A stretch of 64,000 nt of DNA from assembly GCA_911728455.2 (NCBI GenBank), contig OU452232.1, positions 5,483,227 to 5,547,226 on the forward strand. Direction: 5' to 3'. Each line of letters begins with the position of its first letter. The first letter of the stretch is position 1. The DNA is from Marthasterias glacialis (lineage: Eukaryota; Echinodermata; Asteroidea; Forcipulatida; Asteriidae). Below are positions 10,211-21,439 of this stretch, one piece after another. The notes beneath the pieces were generated by a model. That model ran no database searches. It saw only the letters and a list, made by a program, of their open reading frames with translations, and was not told where the DNA came from. The position numbers were made by a program, and so were the translations under genes.

Positions 10211-12359
10211 ATGGCATCTTCTGGCCCACCAATGAATTCAGCTCCAGAGAAAATCAGCAGGGATCAACTAGAGCAAATCAGCTCATCTGAAAACAACAAG
10301 TTGATCTGTAAACTGTGCAAGGGAAGCACTGAAGCATCACATTTCTGTGATGACTGCTCTTTCTTCATCTGTGCAAACTGCTACGAAATGCACCAGAAGG
10401 TTCCAGTATTATCAAGCCACGCGGTAGCTTCTTTGAAAGATATTCGTGATGGGAAGATTGCAGTGAAAAAGGAAAGACAAAAAAGTCATCCAGAATGCCA
10501 AACTCATGAAGGTGAAGTGATGAGGCTCTATTGTACAACATGTGATGTGATGATTTGTAGAGATTGCACTGTCATAGATCACTGTAAACCACAACATGAG
10601 TATATTGACTGCAACCAAGCCTCATCCACATATAAACAGTCACTGGCTGAACTCATGACTCCCCTTGAAGAAATCCAGGGGAAACTTGAGCAATCTCAAG
10701 CATCTGTCTCAACACTGAAAGACAACCTAGACATCGCGGTTGAGAGAATCGTGGCAGAGATGAAGAAAAGAGCTGATGCGATCAGGGCTGAGGTAACAGC
10801 GCAAGAGAGTCGCATCATGGATGAAATAAAAACCATCCACAAAGATTGTAACAAGAATTTGGAGGAATATGAGGAAGCAGTGAGTGTAAACTCACAGCAA
10901 ATACAGCAATCACTGCAGAAAGCCAAAGATGTCAGCGGGAATTCATCAGATCCTGACTTGCTTGCACAGCTCTATCCTACTATCAGTTATAGTGACGTGA
11001 GATTACGCATAGGTCAAAATCAACCCGAGATAGATTCTACCCTTGCCCGTCTGAGATTCAATCCAGGGGTTTGTGACTTCACCCTGGGGAATCTGATTCT
11101 GAATGAACCAACAAGGTGGGAGCTGTGTTTGGAGTTTCATGAAGGTTTCATTGGGATTGCGAATGTTTGCGCTTCTGGTCCTGGGAATGAGGTGGCTGTG
11201 GCAGACTTGAAAGGAGTGGTAATCTATGACTCTGAGGGAAACCAGAAGAAAACTATCCAATCATCACTAAGTAAGTTCTTTACAAAGTCTCAGGTTTCAG
11301 GGTAGAGTACTTTGTGCAAAGTTCCAACAGTGTAAAAAAAAAAGACTTGATTTGTCTTCAGGGTGACAGTCAAAGTGTATTTCATGAGAGTTGTTCTTGT
11401 CCATTACTATAATCATATCAGAGAAATTTTATCAAACCATATTTTGATGTCATCAACTAAAATCTCTAACTGAAAATGGCATAGTGAAAGTGCATGTCGT
11501 GAAAATGATTGATTATTGCTATTCCGTTTATTTAAAACAAATGATTTATGAAACCAATAAAGTAAATCAGGCTTTTACAACCTGAGAAAAAAATGTAGTT
11601 TTTTGTTTTTTATTTTGATTTTTATTTATTCATTTATTATTAGTATTATTTTTTTGGCAAATTAAAGTGGTTATTTCGAATGTGAATGATAATTGTATTG
11701 AGTCATATCAATTTGCTCATTTTTGTTTTCCAGACCCTTGGGCTGTTGCAGCATTCCAGGATCAGTTAGTGGTTGCAGATGAAACCAACCCCGTGAAGAT
11801 GTATAATAAGAATGGCACGCTGGCATTTGATTTCCACACAGTGCCTCATAGTGAAGTGGGCAAGACAGCAGTTTACCTCCGCAGTGTAGCAGTCATGAAG
11901 GATACAATCCTTGTGGGTGATGAGAAGAGGTCAGTTATAACTAAACACAGCTCCAGTGATGGTTCACTCATAGACACAGTTTCAGTTCAGACTAAACCTT
12001 GCTTTTTGGCCGTTGACAGCAAGGATAGAGTTGTAGTCAGTGGTAGGAACCAACAACAAGTGGACATTGTTGATGACAATGGTGCTACACTCATCACCAT
12101 CAAACCAACCATCAATGGTCAGCAAGTTAAATACTGCAGTGGTGTATGCTGTGACAGCTCAGCTATCTACATTGCAGTGCACAATGATGGGATAAACACT
12201 GGTCATATTCATCAGTATGACACTAAGGGTAGATTTGTCAGCTGTGCTGCTCATGATCTGTACTGGCCATGTGGAATCTCATTGACATCAGATGGGCAGA
12301 AGCTGGCAGTGGCAGATGGCAAATCAGTGAAAATGTATAACAAGTTGTCCAATAATTAG
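10211..12359 (+). CDS. RING-less TRIM-like protein, copy 1 (two exons, 561 aa)
   Basis: The exons are 10211-11270 and 11734-12359, joined in phase 1 (CTAA|GTAAGT donor, TTTTCCAG acceptor). Domains: B-box 1 at residues 33-70 (C33, C36, C46, C49, C54, C57, H61, H70); B-box 2 at 96-129 (C96, H99, C108, C111, C116, C119, H124, H129); coiled coil about 141-255; then a beta-propeller/NHL-like C-terminus. TRIM proteins are normally RING E3 ubiquitin ligases. Here the RING is missing: residues 21-22 join directly where the paralogue at 26.6-28.8 kb has 72 more residues. The start matches that paralogue (MASS-PP). Without RING it could act as a decoy or scaffold by pairing through the coiled coil; that role is inferred. 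A candidate polyA signal AATAAA lies at 12566. Confidence 0.85.
11271..11733 (+). other. intron of TRIM copy 1
   Basis: A GTAAGT...TTTTCCAG intron of 463 bp, conserved in position and phase in the paralogue (27193-27544 on the opposite strand). It contains a private T/A-rich stretch at 11585-11655. Confidence 0.8.
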
Positions 12360-12820
12360 GATACTGGTCAAATATTGTCTTGTTAAGATACAAATGCTAC
12401 AAGTACATGTACAACATGTACATTGACATGAAATGACCACAATGTGTCAATACTTCTCAATAGAACGCAATCCCAAATAGATGTTTGTTATTAATTCTTT
12501 CATTCAAACGATATTCTAATCAGTTTTAATTTAATGTTAAAAACTCTGTTTAAGTTCAACTGATCAATAAATTCTGTAAAACCAAAATATTACTGTATCA
12601 AACCTAAAAATGTGATTACTTTTATGTAAATATGAACTGTTCTAGAAACTATCATGTGACACTCAAATTATCAAGTAGGCTTTATTTGTAATATATCTGT
12701 CTGTTTCATTGTCACACAATTGATTATTCTCCAAAAGAAAGAAAATGAAAAATGTGTTTTAAAATCAACTCATTCCTATCCTCTTGTTTTTGGTGAACAC
12801 TCCGTATAATAAGTCTGTGA
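12360..12820. other. 3' flank of TRIM copy 1
   Basis: Homology with the right arm runs to about 12402 and then stops. The remainder is AT-rich and probably 3' UTR up to the AATAAA at 12566, then intergenic. Confidence 0.5.
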
Positions 12821-13084
12821 CAATAGACCGATCCACTAAGCCCCCCCTCCCACCTTTTACGTGTCGACCAATGATAGCCTTGGCTACACCACTGAAAGTC
12901 CAACAAGATAAAATCCTATTGGGAAAATTCAAACATGTGTGCGCATACTTTTAGCGCACACGATCATGTCGTGCAGTGTGGCATTGAAGAGACGCACATA
13001 GTGCTTCCCCCCGTGAGGTGATGAAGCCAATGCTGTGATTGGTCGATATATTCAGGGGGCTGGGCTTAATGGATCACTCTATTG
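12821..13084. mobile_element. THAP-family MITE (copy B, 264 bp)
   Basis: The ends are CAATAGACCGATCCACTAAG and the complement of CAATAGAGTGATCCATTAAG. Subterminal GACCAATGATAGCCTTGG and CACTGAAAGTCCAACAA match the left end of the 29.55-kb element. It is non-coding. It is absent from the right arm, but the arms are no longer alignable here, so that is not a strict empty site. Confidence 0.7.
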
Positions 13085-13269
13085 CACAAAGTTTGATAAT
13101 ACATCTTTATGAAAATTTTTAATTTGATTCTTTTTTTGACATCCATCCATTTGATTCTTTTTTTGACATGCATTCATCTCGATTTGTCACATAAAATAGG
13201 AGCACCAGGAAAGAAATTTCTCTCAAAGACTATAGTGTCTTGAGAACCATTCCATTTTATTAGATTCAG

Positions 13270-13402
13270 ATGGAACCATTCTTATCTGAATTTATATTTT
13301 TATCAGAATATATTTTAAAAAAAACCATGATACTTGTACCTAGTGCAATAGGTACAAGTATCATGTTTTTGGTTTTAAATATTCAGATTAAAATTGTTCC
13401 AC
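13270..13402. repeat. long hairpin
   Basis: CATGATACTTGTACCTA and its complement TAGGTACAAGTATCATG surround a six-base loop at 13347. Weaker pairing (GGAACCATTCTTATCTGAAT with ATTCAGATTAAAATTGTTCC) extends the stem outwards. It is probably a small foldback element. Confidence 0.6.
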
Positions 13403-13460
13403 GTGATATTTTTAAGTAGGTTGGTACACATCAAGATCTTGAAAAATTGACAGTGTAAAT

Positions 13461-13990
13461 GTTATTGGCATGGTGAAATGGGTGTCATGAACATTTCAAT
13501 AAATGTACTGGCATGTAAACCTTGATGCATGTAGCAGTGTACAAGAAACCAATATCAACAAATCAATCTCTTGTTGGATAGTTGCAGTTAGTACAGGATA
13601 CTCAATATTCTATATTCAAGATTGACCATCATGTACATCAATAAAGTTATTGGCATTGTGTAATAGAGGCCATGAACATTTCAAGAAGTGTACAGTATGT
13701 AAACCTTGATACATATAGCAGTGTACAAGAAACCAATATCAACAAAGTAATTTCTTGTTGGATAGTTGCAGTTAGTACAGGATACTCAATATTCTATATT
13801 CAAGATTGACCATCATGTTCATCAATAAAGTTATTGGCATTGTGTAATAGAGGCCATAAACATTTCAATAAGTGTACAGTATGTAAACCTTGATGCATGT
13901 AGCAGTGTACAAGAAACCAATATCAACAAAGCAATCTCTTGTTGGATGGTTGCAGTTAGTACAGGATACTTAATATTCTATATTCAAGAT
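13461..13990 (+). repeat. three tandem copies of a 184-bp unit
   Basis: Units begin with GTTATTGGCAT at 13461, 13646 and 13830 and end with TTGCAGTTAGTACAGGATAC and TATTCAAGATT. The right arm keeps only the end of one unit (22617-22675, reversed), so the amplification is specific to the left arm or was lost on the right. Confidence 0.75.
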
Positions 13991-14559
13991 TATACTATCT
14001 ATACTTTGATGATTAGTATTAGAAAAAGAGACATGCTCTTCTTGTGGAGCAGAAATTGTATATATGTTGGATTTTTTATTAACCTGTTGGTGCCGGAAGA
14101 TCTGTTTACACGCAAATGTTTCCCCTGCCTGGAAAGAAAATCCCGGCGACAGCTGAATAACTGGGAAGTTTTTACACCTTATGTTGACAACAAAAATATA
14201 TATGATCGTCTATGCATTATGGTTGAATTGTTAAACATAACAGGTTTTAACCTTATCAATAGTTTAAGTCTGTTTGTTTTTGTAAAGTAAAAACATTCAT
14301 AAAAGTAGAGAGATATTTCATGACTGCAAACCTTACTAGGATGTAGCTACACCTAACAAAATGTTATGTACAACATATACCAACAGTTAACAATCTGAGA
14401 ATGGGAAAACTTGTAATTCCATCAACTTTTCTGGTAAGCTGGTTTGCTTTCTACGAAGATCTGTAAATACTCCTGGGTTTAAAGTGATGACACTGAATCT
14501 GGGTTATTTTGATCCAAACATGGGTCAAGGCTAACATTGGATCAAGTTTTAAGGTCAAG
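13991..14559. other. inverted-duplication block, non-coding
   Basis: AGAAAAAGAGACATGCTCT and ATGACTGCAAACCTTACTAG pair with 22.59 and 22.36 kb in reverse complement. The open frame of 114 codons crossing 13946-14290 is not conserved in the right arm, so it is not treated as a gene. Confidence 0.6.
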
Positions 14560-15300
14560 TTTTTAGAACACAGGACAACTGTGGAGGAAGTTTGCCCTTG
14601 TAGATATAATTAATAGTCTGGTCATGGTATCATTGATAAAGTAGAACCAGAAACATTGGATTCTGATTTGATAAACACTGTTGGCAACTGTGGAGTAGGT
14701 TTGACTTTGTATATACAATTAATAGTCTAATCGTGGTGTGGAAAATTTAGAACTATAGAAACATTGGATTCTGATTTGATAAACACTGTTGGCAACTGTG
14801 GAGTAGGTTTGCCCTTGTAGATACAATTAATAGTCTGATCATGGTGTGGAAAAAGTAGAACTAGAAACATTGAATTCTGATTCAATGAACACTGTTGGCA
14901 ACTGTGGAGTAGGTTTGCCTTTGTAGATGCAATTAATAGTCTGATCATGGTGTGGAAAAAGGAGAACCGGAAACTTTGGATTCTGATTCAATAAACACTG
15001 TTGGCAACTGTGCAGTAGGTTTGCCCTTGTAGATACAATTAATAGTCTGATCATGGTGTGGAAAAGGTAGAACTAGAAACATTGGATTCTAATTCAACAT
15101 GTTCAATAAACACTGTTGGCAACTGTGGAGGAAGTTTGCCCTTGTAGATACAATTAATAGTCTGATCATGGTGTGGAAAAAGTAGAACTAGAAACATTGG
15201 ATTCTGATTCAATAAATACTGTTGGCTAGTGCAGTAGTTTTGCCCTTGTAGATACAATTAATGGTCTAATTATGGTATCATGGAAAAAGTAGAACCAGAA
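14560..15300 (+). repeat. minisatellite, about 7 units of 106-115 bp
   Basis: Units contain TTGGCAACTGTGGAGTAGGT, TTTGCCCTTGTAGATACAAT, ATAGTCTGATCATGGTGTGG and ACATTGGATTCTGATT. TTGGC starts lie at 14681, 14789, 14895, 15001, 15116 and 15222, with a shortened unit before them. The right arm has only one unit-like stretch, at about 22.12-22.17 kb. Confidence 0.85.
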
Positions 15301-16270
15301 ATATTGGATTTTGAGTTGATAAATACTATTGTTCTTGGAATTAATAACATATCTGATTTCATAACTTTATAATCGTCTAGGAACGTCGTTGTAGGCCTAA
15401 GCATTAAAGTACCAATTGAAAACTCCTACATATTCATTTGACTGCTCATTTTGCAATTAATAATTATTCTCCAAGCTATCAGGGTGTGCCTTTATGTTAA
15501 GGAACAGGTGTACAATTTGATCAAGTGATACAAATAATGCATTGAGTTTGGTGTATGATCAAAAGTGATATTGAATAACCAAGAATGTTTGACTCTGTAG
15601 TTAGCAAAAACAAAAGGAACTTTTGAAGTTATAAGGTTCTGAAGTAAGTTTGAATCTGTATACAGTTGAGATTGATATTACATTAACAAATATTGCTCAT
15701 GTAGACTTGTTTTGATTAATGCTACTCTGTCTCTAAAGCAAAATATGTATGTATCCACCTTTTGACATTGTCAATAAATCTGGAGATTATTCATACTCTA
15801 TTATTATTTCTGGCAAGTGAAGATTTATTCCAGTAACTCTCTCTCCCTCGTTCAATTTCCTCATCTTGTTAAAACTGCTCTGAGTGTAGACGTGTTTCCA
15901 TTATACAAATGTACTTGTACATGTGGACTGCAATCAAACTTTCCCATTTAGGCATGATTGGAAATCACAAACTCCATTGCCCTCACACCGTTAGGTTGCC
16001 TTCACTTTCCCACACCCTCCCCACCCTTCCCCTACCTGCAACCCCTCCCTCTTCCGCACTCAAATTTTAAGGTCAGTCACTGTCATTGTGTTTATAAACT
16101 TGATGCCAATACAAACTGACTAAGACTATCTGTGGGAAAAAGAATGCCCTGAGCACTCATGGTGTCCCTGATCACTGTTTCTCATTTTGATTTCCCTTTA
16201 TATTAAATTCGCAAAATAACTCCTGGACAAATCATACATTGTTAATTTGCTTTTTAACTCCAGAAGATCA
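15301..16270. other. inverted-duplication block and flank
   Basis: 15690-15950 matches 21.80-22.01 kb in reverse complement (AGACAGAGTAGCATTAATCA; GGAGATTATTCATACTCTAT). After about 16.0 kb the pairing fades in a C-rich stretch. No gene was recognised. Confidence 0.6.
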
Positions 16271-16329
16271 CTAGCTTTTATTTGGTGAAATGTTCACAGA
16301 TGGGTTGGATGGTTGCCCAGCCACTTTTG

Positions 16330-16800
16330 CCACTGATTGACTCCCCTCAAAGGCAAATCACCATGCACCAGTCTACAGCACGAGGGCCCCCAAACCCTGG
16401 GTGTTGCAGACAGATGCTCCCCTACCCTTTATTCTCCCTCATCCCTCGGGTACTAACCAAGCCGGAGCAGGAGGACTGCAAAGTCCTCCTCATATAGCTC
16501 CGTTCTGGCCCTGCCAGCCGTTGTTCCCAAGGCTGACCAGACGCTTGGTTCACCAGCCAGTGGTACTTCCACAGAGCGTGGACATTCTGTTCCAGTCCGG
16601 CTTGGGTCTCCTACACCCAGCACCGCAGGAACTTCACCTGACGTACTGGGAACTGTGGGTGCTGTCAGGCATTCCCTCCGGACAACAGGTCTTTCACAAC
16701 TGGCTGCTATGATTGCAGCCTGCAGTCAGAGAGCTTTGACCAGAAATCTTGAGGCAGTAGGACTACGCCATTCATGTTTTGTTAGGATCCCCAGTTCTTT
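16330..16800 (+). pseudogene. DIRS-like retrotransposon relic (RNase H to tyrosine recombinase junction)
   Basis: Translated pieces in shifting frames read PYPLFSLIPRVLTKPEQE, then APFWPCQPLFPRL, a LPQS motif, WELWVLSG, then SQRALTRNLEAV. That order, a Pro/Trp-rich RNase H-side block followed by a helical SQRAxTR block as in the core-binding part of tyrosine recombinases, fits DIRS-type elements. At least one frameshift (near 16495) and a stop break it. No long terminal repeats were seen. Family assignment is from memory of the motif style. Confidence 0.5.
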
Positions 16801-18470
16801 CAAATCCATGGAGTTATATTACAGGCCGCGATCTTAAGAAAAATGGGGGCAGGCTTTTGCTGGCCAAATCAGAGAAATTGTACATGGGCATGCTGGCCAA
16901 GTTGGTAGTGACAGTGGAATTTTTCTGAAGGGCATGCTGGCCAACTCGACAGGGCATGAGGCCAATGGCCTCGGTGGCCTCGGTTAAGATCAAGGCCTGA
17001 TATTATGAAGATTTCTTTCAGAAGATGCTGAAAGGTCATAAAAATTAAGACTCATGTCTGTATCTCATCCTATATGTACACACACTATGATGGTCACTCA
17101 AACTAGAAATAATTCTTCTATTTTACAGACGATGTAAAAAAAGATCCACCCGGAAACTCCAGCAATCTGCACTGTCTGCAGACTGACATCACAACATCAA
17201 GGTAAATCCAATTGATTGATCTTCAAACATTGAACTCTACCTGTATGTCACTATGAGCCCATTCTTCAATATTTTCCCGATAGAAAAAGAAAGAAAAAAT
17301 ATCCACATTTTGTTAAAGACCTTTTATTTTTGGTGCTGATAGAAAGCCTTTCTACACAATTTAATTGAGATACAATGGGAAATGGTGGCAGTACCTATCT
17401 CCTTATATATGAGGCACTGTGTAACTTAACAAAAAAACGGTATTAGAACCTGTAACAAGTTGTGTTCTTTACAAATATTCTAGAAGGGTTTGAATTACAA
17501 ACACTTTTATCGTGTGGGTATGCCGACAGTACAACCTGCGGTTGAGGTTTGCCTGGTTTAGTTGTAATCAAACCAGTTATTTGGATACAAACCTGTTTGT
17601 TCCTGACCTTCATATTAGATATATCAAACAGATTGAATGTCTGAACCCACGCTGGCCAGTTGTGAATTCACACAAACAAGTGAGTTTGTAAGTTAACTGT
17701 TTCAATGTGATGGACTGTATTGGCTCCAATCCGCTGACACAGCCAAGAAAAATACCCACATCCAGAGTAAGGGAATAGCAAGGAAATTGAGGTCTTAAGC
17801 AAAGATTATAGAGCGCCGTAGACGCAAGATGGGAAACTGGGCCTTTATCTACTGTTGGAAAGTGAAATACACATGGGCCCCTTTTCGGCAAGTGAATGCC
17901 TGTGTTTCCCATTGATAGCAATTGTCATTGTCTACACTGGTCTGCACGTATCGGTGTTGTATCAATAGAGTCACTTGCCGAAATGGCGTCCAGTGAGATT
18001 TCACATTTCAGCCAGAGTTCCCCATCTAATTGCGCCTATGGCGCCCTATAATCTTTGGTCTTAACTTAAGTACTCCTCGCATGAAGTGAATAACCAAAGG
18101 ATGGGTGCCAAACTTAGTTTGATTATCAGAGTTAACCAAAGCACTGATGATGTAGTGCACATTGGGCTGTATTTACAGTGCTGTGATTTGCCCTTGGGTG
18201 AAGTAACTTGGTAAGGAAATCTAAAGCAAAAGCTACAGTCACATGAACTGGATTGAATTGTACATTCAGTGCTGAAATGTAGCCATAGTGCCAATTGATG
18301 GTGCATATATTGTTTTTTTTTTGGGGCGCTTGGCCTCCATGAATGTATGTAAAATGATGTCCATAGTTTTGCTCAAAAATCCCCCTGTATTGAGTGATCG
18401 TTTGATAAGAGAGCAGCACACATTGTCCTTTGGTGCATTTAGTGGATGTTGATATTGTGGAGCATGTGGT
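16801..18470. other. non-coding DNA with one exon-like stretch
   Basis: An internal repeat occurs at 16.88-16.95 kb (GGGCATGCTGGCCAA twice). An exon-like 73-bp stretch (17129-17201, TTTTACAG acceptor, AAG|GTAAAT donor) is open in one frame but resembles nothing known; it could be an untranslated exon. A TTGCCGAAATGGCGTC/GGCAAGTGAATGCC pair at 17.88-17.99 kb hints at a small foldback. Confidence 0.35.
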
Positions 18471-18676
18471 TGGCTCAACATTCCGGAAGTCTGTGGTAGT
18501 GTTAATGGCAGTGCTATCAACAACGGCAGCATTCTGGGAAACCAGTGTTGGGTTCGCTACAATGGGAGTATAAGTCTCCCCATGACTTCATCTGTCTTGA
18601 TTTTCCTGCAGTACCGGTACCCTGTCAATGACAGCAAAAGGTGGAAAGGCATAAATAACTTCTTATATTCAAGAAA
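18471..18676. repeat. dispersed repeat fragment
   Basis: GTTAATGGCAGTGCTATCAA and GCATTCTGGGAAACCAGTGT match 4.79-4.86 kb in the same orientation. Confidence 0.5.
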
Positions 18677-18935
18677 TGTGACTCAGCCTGTGTAAATGAG
18701 ACACTCTGAAGTAAAAATTTAAGTCATGTAGGGCATTTTTCATCATGTAGGGCATCTTCCAAGGATTAAAAAGACACCACACTGACCTCTACAGAGTTGA
18801 CTATTCTTGATTGGAACCGTAAACTCTGTAGAGGTTTGTGTGGTGTCGTTTTAATCCTTGGAAGATGCCCTACATGATAAAATTGAAATTGACATTTTTA
18901 CCTCAAAGTGTCTCATTCACACAGGCTGAGTCACA
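18677..18935. repeat. 259-bp foldback near the duplication axis
   Basis: TGTGACTCAGCCTGTGTAAA at the left pairs with TTCACACAGGCTGAGTCACA at the right, and the inner part (GGGCATCTTCCAAGGATTAA, ACACCACACTGACCTCTACA) pairs with 18.82-18.87 kb. The left arm has a short extra repeat (CATGTAGGGCAT twice). The centre, about 18806, nearly coincides with the axis of the large inverted duplication. Confidence 0.8.
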
Positions 18936-20460
18936 AGGCATCGCATACAATTGCCTCTGGGTGAGGGAGCCAAGAAGCAAAAGGCTTAAATTGATAATTG
19001 GCTGTAGATGCAAATAGATCAATACTTGTGGTAATCAAGATGTCCATTGTTGATATGATTGGCATCTAGTTTCAATTCCAGATGACCCTTTTAATTAAAG
19101 GATCGGGAAAGAGTATCTGCACAAGTATTTTGTACACCAGGTATATAACATGCAATCAATCAACCAAATGTCATGTTTTGAACACCCGATGGGCCCAATT
19201 TCATAACGCTGCTTTTCAGTAAGCAAATTTTCGTGCTAACTATTGCAGAAAAATGTGCTTAGGCGTATAAGCGTATTTCACAGGTTAGCAAGAAAATTAG
19301 GCGGCCAGCTTGCGCGTTCATCATGGATTTGCATTGTTACGTCATTCATTTTCCTGCAGTAAGCACTGGGAAGGTTAGCTTGCCTTTTCCGGTGCACGGT
19401 TTGTAGCTGCATGCATCTTGAACGGAGACTAATTACTATGGCAATCAATTAGATATTGTGCATGTTAAACTGAGGAAATAAACATTGAGCCACAGACTAT
19501 GCATCCCAATTTGCATTGTTATGGAGGAAAAATACCACTTGTGATCATAAGTAGGGGTGATTGCACTTTGTATGATTTTCACTTCCTCATCCCATTCTAT
19601 TAACTCAAAATAGTCAAACTGTTGAATGATGAATGACACGAGTCTTACATTATAAATCAATTAGTTTATTATTTTTCTTTCCAAACAGTCTCATTGCTTT
19701 AACAAAATGAAACTTGTGCGCGGCTGATCTCAGGAACCTCAGTCTTAAAAAACACAAACAATAATATAAAATCAAAGCTTAGGGTCTAACTTAGTACATA
19801 AACAACATGACCTCACCATTGCATCACTGTTACCTGTTTTATAAGACGTGTTTAAATTCGTGGCTAGCCGATTTCGCAATGTGGACCAGCAACGGTGAAC
19901 TTGTATAGCGCCCTCTTGTGAGACCTACACTAACCCATAACGGAGAGGGCACTATGTACAATATGACTGTACAGATTTGTTACTAGAGCTAGCACTAATG
20001 GCAAAATTTATTTTCCCGCGGCAGCCACAAATCCTCGCTTACGGTAACAAAACTTGAACATTTTAGCTCTTAACAGGACCTTGAGATACTATTTCACATC
20101 GGGACAATATTGTTACAGTTTTATACACAATATTGGGACAGTGATGATCTATAACATAATTTATGACATAAGTCACCATGAGGTCCTACATTTCTCCATC
20201 GTTTGTTTTGGGTGTTTTTATTTACCCTGTTTTGCTACAAACACATTTCTAGTTATTATTATTATCAGTGGCTCTTTGGAAGAGTAAAAAATCTTTCAAA
20301 TCTTAGTTTGAACTAAAAACACCATCCAACCAACAAATGAAAACTTCAGTGAATAAAAGATGAATGACAGCTAGTTTATGAACTGTCTGGGATTTTTTTG
20401 CCGATAAAATAACAAACCCAGCGGTCAGAAACAATTTGACCGCTTATGGCAATAATTCTG
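18936..20460. other. non-coding DNA
   Basis: A fragment of a TTTCATA-type MITE end lies at 19.19 kb (GGGCCCAATTTCATAACGCT; compare 52.84 kb). The 19.38-19.44 kb stretch resembles 5.1 kb. No gene was recognised. Confidence 0.4.
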
Positions 20461-21010
20461 AAAGTATTAGTTCTAAGGAAAATTTAAAAGGGTCAAGCTT
20501 ATAAAAGCAGTCACTAAGGCCAGCCCCAAACATTTGACATGGAAGGTAGCACAAGGGGACAGAGGGCAAGTGAAGGGCAAATTTGTAATGGTCAAGCTTC
20601 TAAAAGCAGCCACTGTGTCAGACCCGAAACATTTGACTGGGGAAAGGGAGCAGAAGGGGACAGAGGACAAGTAAAGAGTCAAGATAGATGTCAATATTTG
20701 CATCGGGGGAATGAATATAAATTTCAATTTGCCTTTCACTGATGTGTGTAAGCACTGTATACTCAGTGCTTTCGAGTCCTGTGGAAAAACCATTTTTTTT
20801 TTCACAGGACTCGAAAGCACTGAGTATACAGTGCTTACACACATCGGTGAAAGGCAAATTGAAATTTATATTCATTCCCCCGATGCAAATATTGACATCT
20901 ATCTAAAGAGTCAAGCTTATAAAAGCAGTCACAGTGCCAGCCCCAAACATTTGATGGGGGATGAAGGGGGCAGCAAGGGACAGGGGTCAAGTGAAGGGTA
21001 AAGTAACAAA
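20461..21010 (+). repeat. tandem repeat of about 100 bp, split by a palindromic insert
   Basis: The unit start GTCAAGCTTATAAAAGCAG occurs at about 20492, 20591 (variant) and 20911, each followed by a CCCCAAACATTTGA-type block and a purine-rich GGGACAGAGG-type tail. The third unit is interrupted by the palindrome at 20684-20903. Confidence 0.75.
20684..20903. mobile_element. 220-bp near-perfect palindrome made of SINE tails
   Basis: Both arms of about 105 bp read the same in opposite directions: GATGTCAATATTTGCATCGG outside, GCACTGTATACTCAGTGCTT inside, meeting at a T9 run. TAAAGAGTCAAG flanks both sides (20672-20683 and 20904-20915), a target duplication of 11-12 bp. The arm sequence is the 3' part of the family-1 SINE. 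A primed double insertion or a foldback transposon could produce this. Confidence 0.85.
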
Positions 21011-21439
21011 GTGATTGAAAATAGAAGATGTGATTTTCCAGTGAATCAAACATGTAGACCAACATGTGTGTACAGTGGTACATAATGACAAATTTGATGG
21101 AAAACAGCAAGATAACAAGCAGACAATGCATCTGTTAACACCTTTTTATGTTTCATATTTTTGCAGACATCGTAATCCAGAAGTGACTGTTGCCATTCAC
21201 TGATGTTACATCATGAAGGGAAAACTGAGCTCCCAATCTGAGTGAAGTCAACTTTCTTTACAATGGGTAAGTCTTGCATTTTGATCCAATATCTACTTTG
21301 CTTAATCGCAACACCGCAACAAGATAACAAACATCATGTCTTCAAAATCTATTTTATTTTGTCGCAATGAGTTCATAAAAAAACCATGTTCCATGCATTC
21401 AGGTCGTATGCCACACCTTAGGTTTTATGCTTGATCATT
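21011..21439. other. non-coding DNA with exon-like stretch
   Basis: A TTTTTGCAG acceptor near 21165 and an ATGG|GTAAGT donor near 21267 bound about 100 bp without a long open frame; it could be an untranslated exon. Otherwise nothing was recognised. Confidence 0.3.

Larger units (their letters stand above)
5150..16000 (+). repeat. left arm of the large inverted duplication
   Basis: Blocks here match the reverse complement of the right arm in mirror order: 5150-5985 with 37.45-38.22 kb; 6168-6330 with 37.31-37.45; 9460-9522 plus 9978-12402 with 26.52-29.06; 13.97-14.03 with 22.54-22.63; 14.29-14.35 with 22.34-22.40; 14.8 with 22.13; 15.69-15.95 with 21.80-22.01. Identity varies by block and is interrupted by private insertions. 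It includes TRIM copy 1. Confidence 0.8.

Noticed and set aside
13946-14290. A 114-codon frame in the left arm
   Set aside because: The matching right-arm block (22.40-22.63 kb) does not keep this frame, so it is unlikely to be coding.
14560-15300. Overlapping minus-strand frames with similar peptides (HHDQTINCIYKGK)
   Set aside because: They are by-products of the 106-115-bp minisatellite; there is no start or splice context, and the right arm does not conserve them.
17129-17201. A short coding exon
   Set aside because: Splice-like borders and an open frame, but no similarity and no neighbouring exon in compatible phase; could be untranslated or chance.
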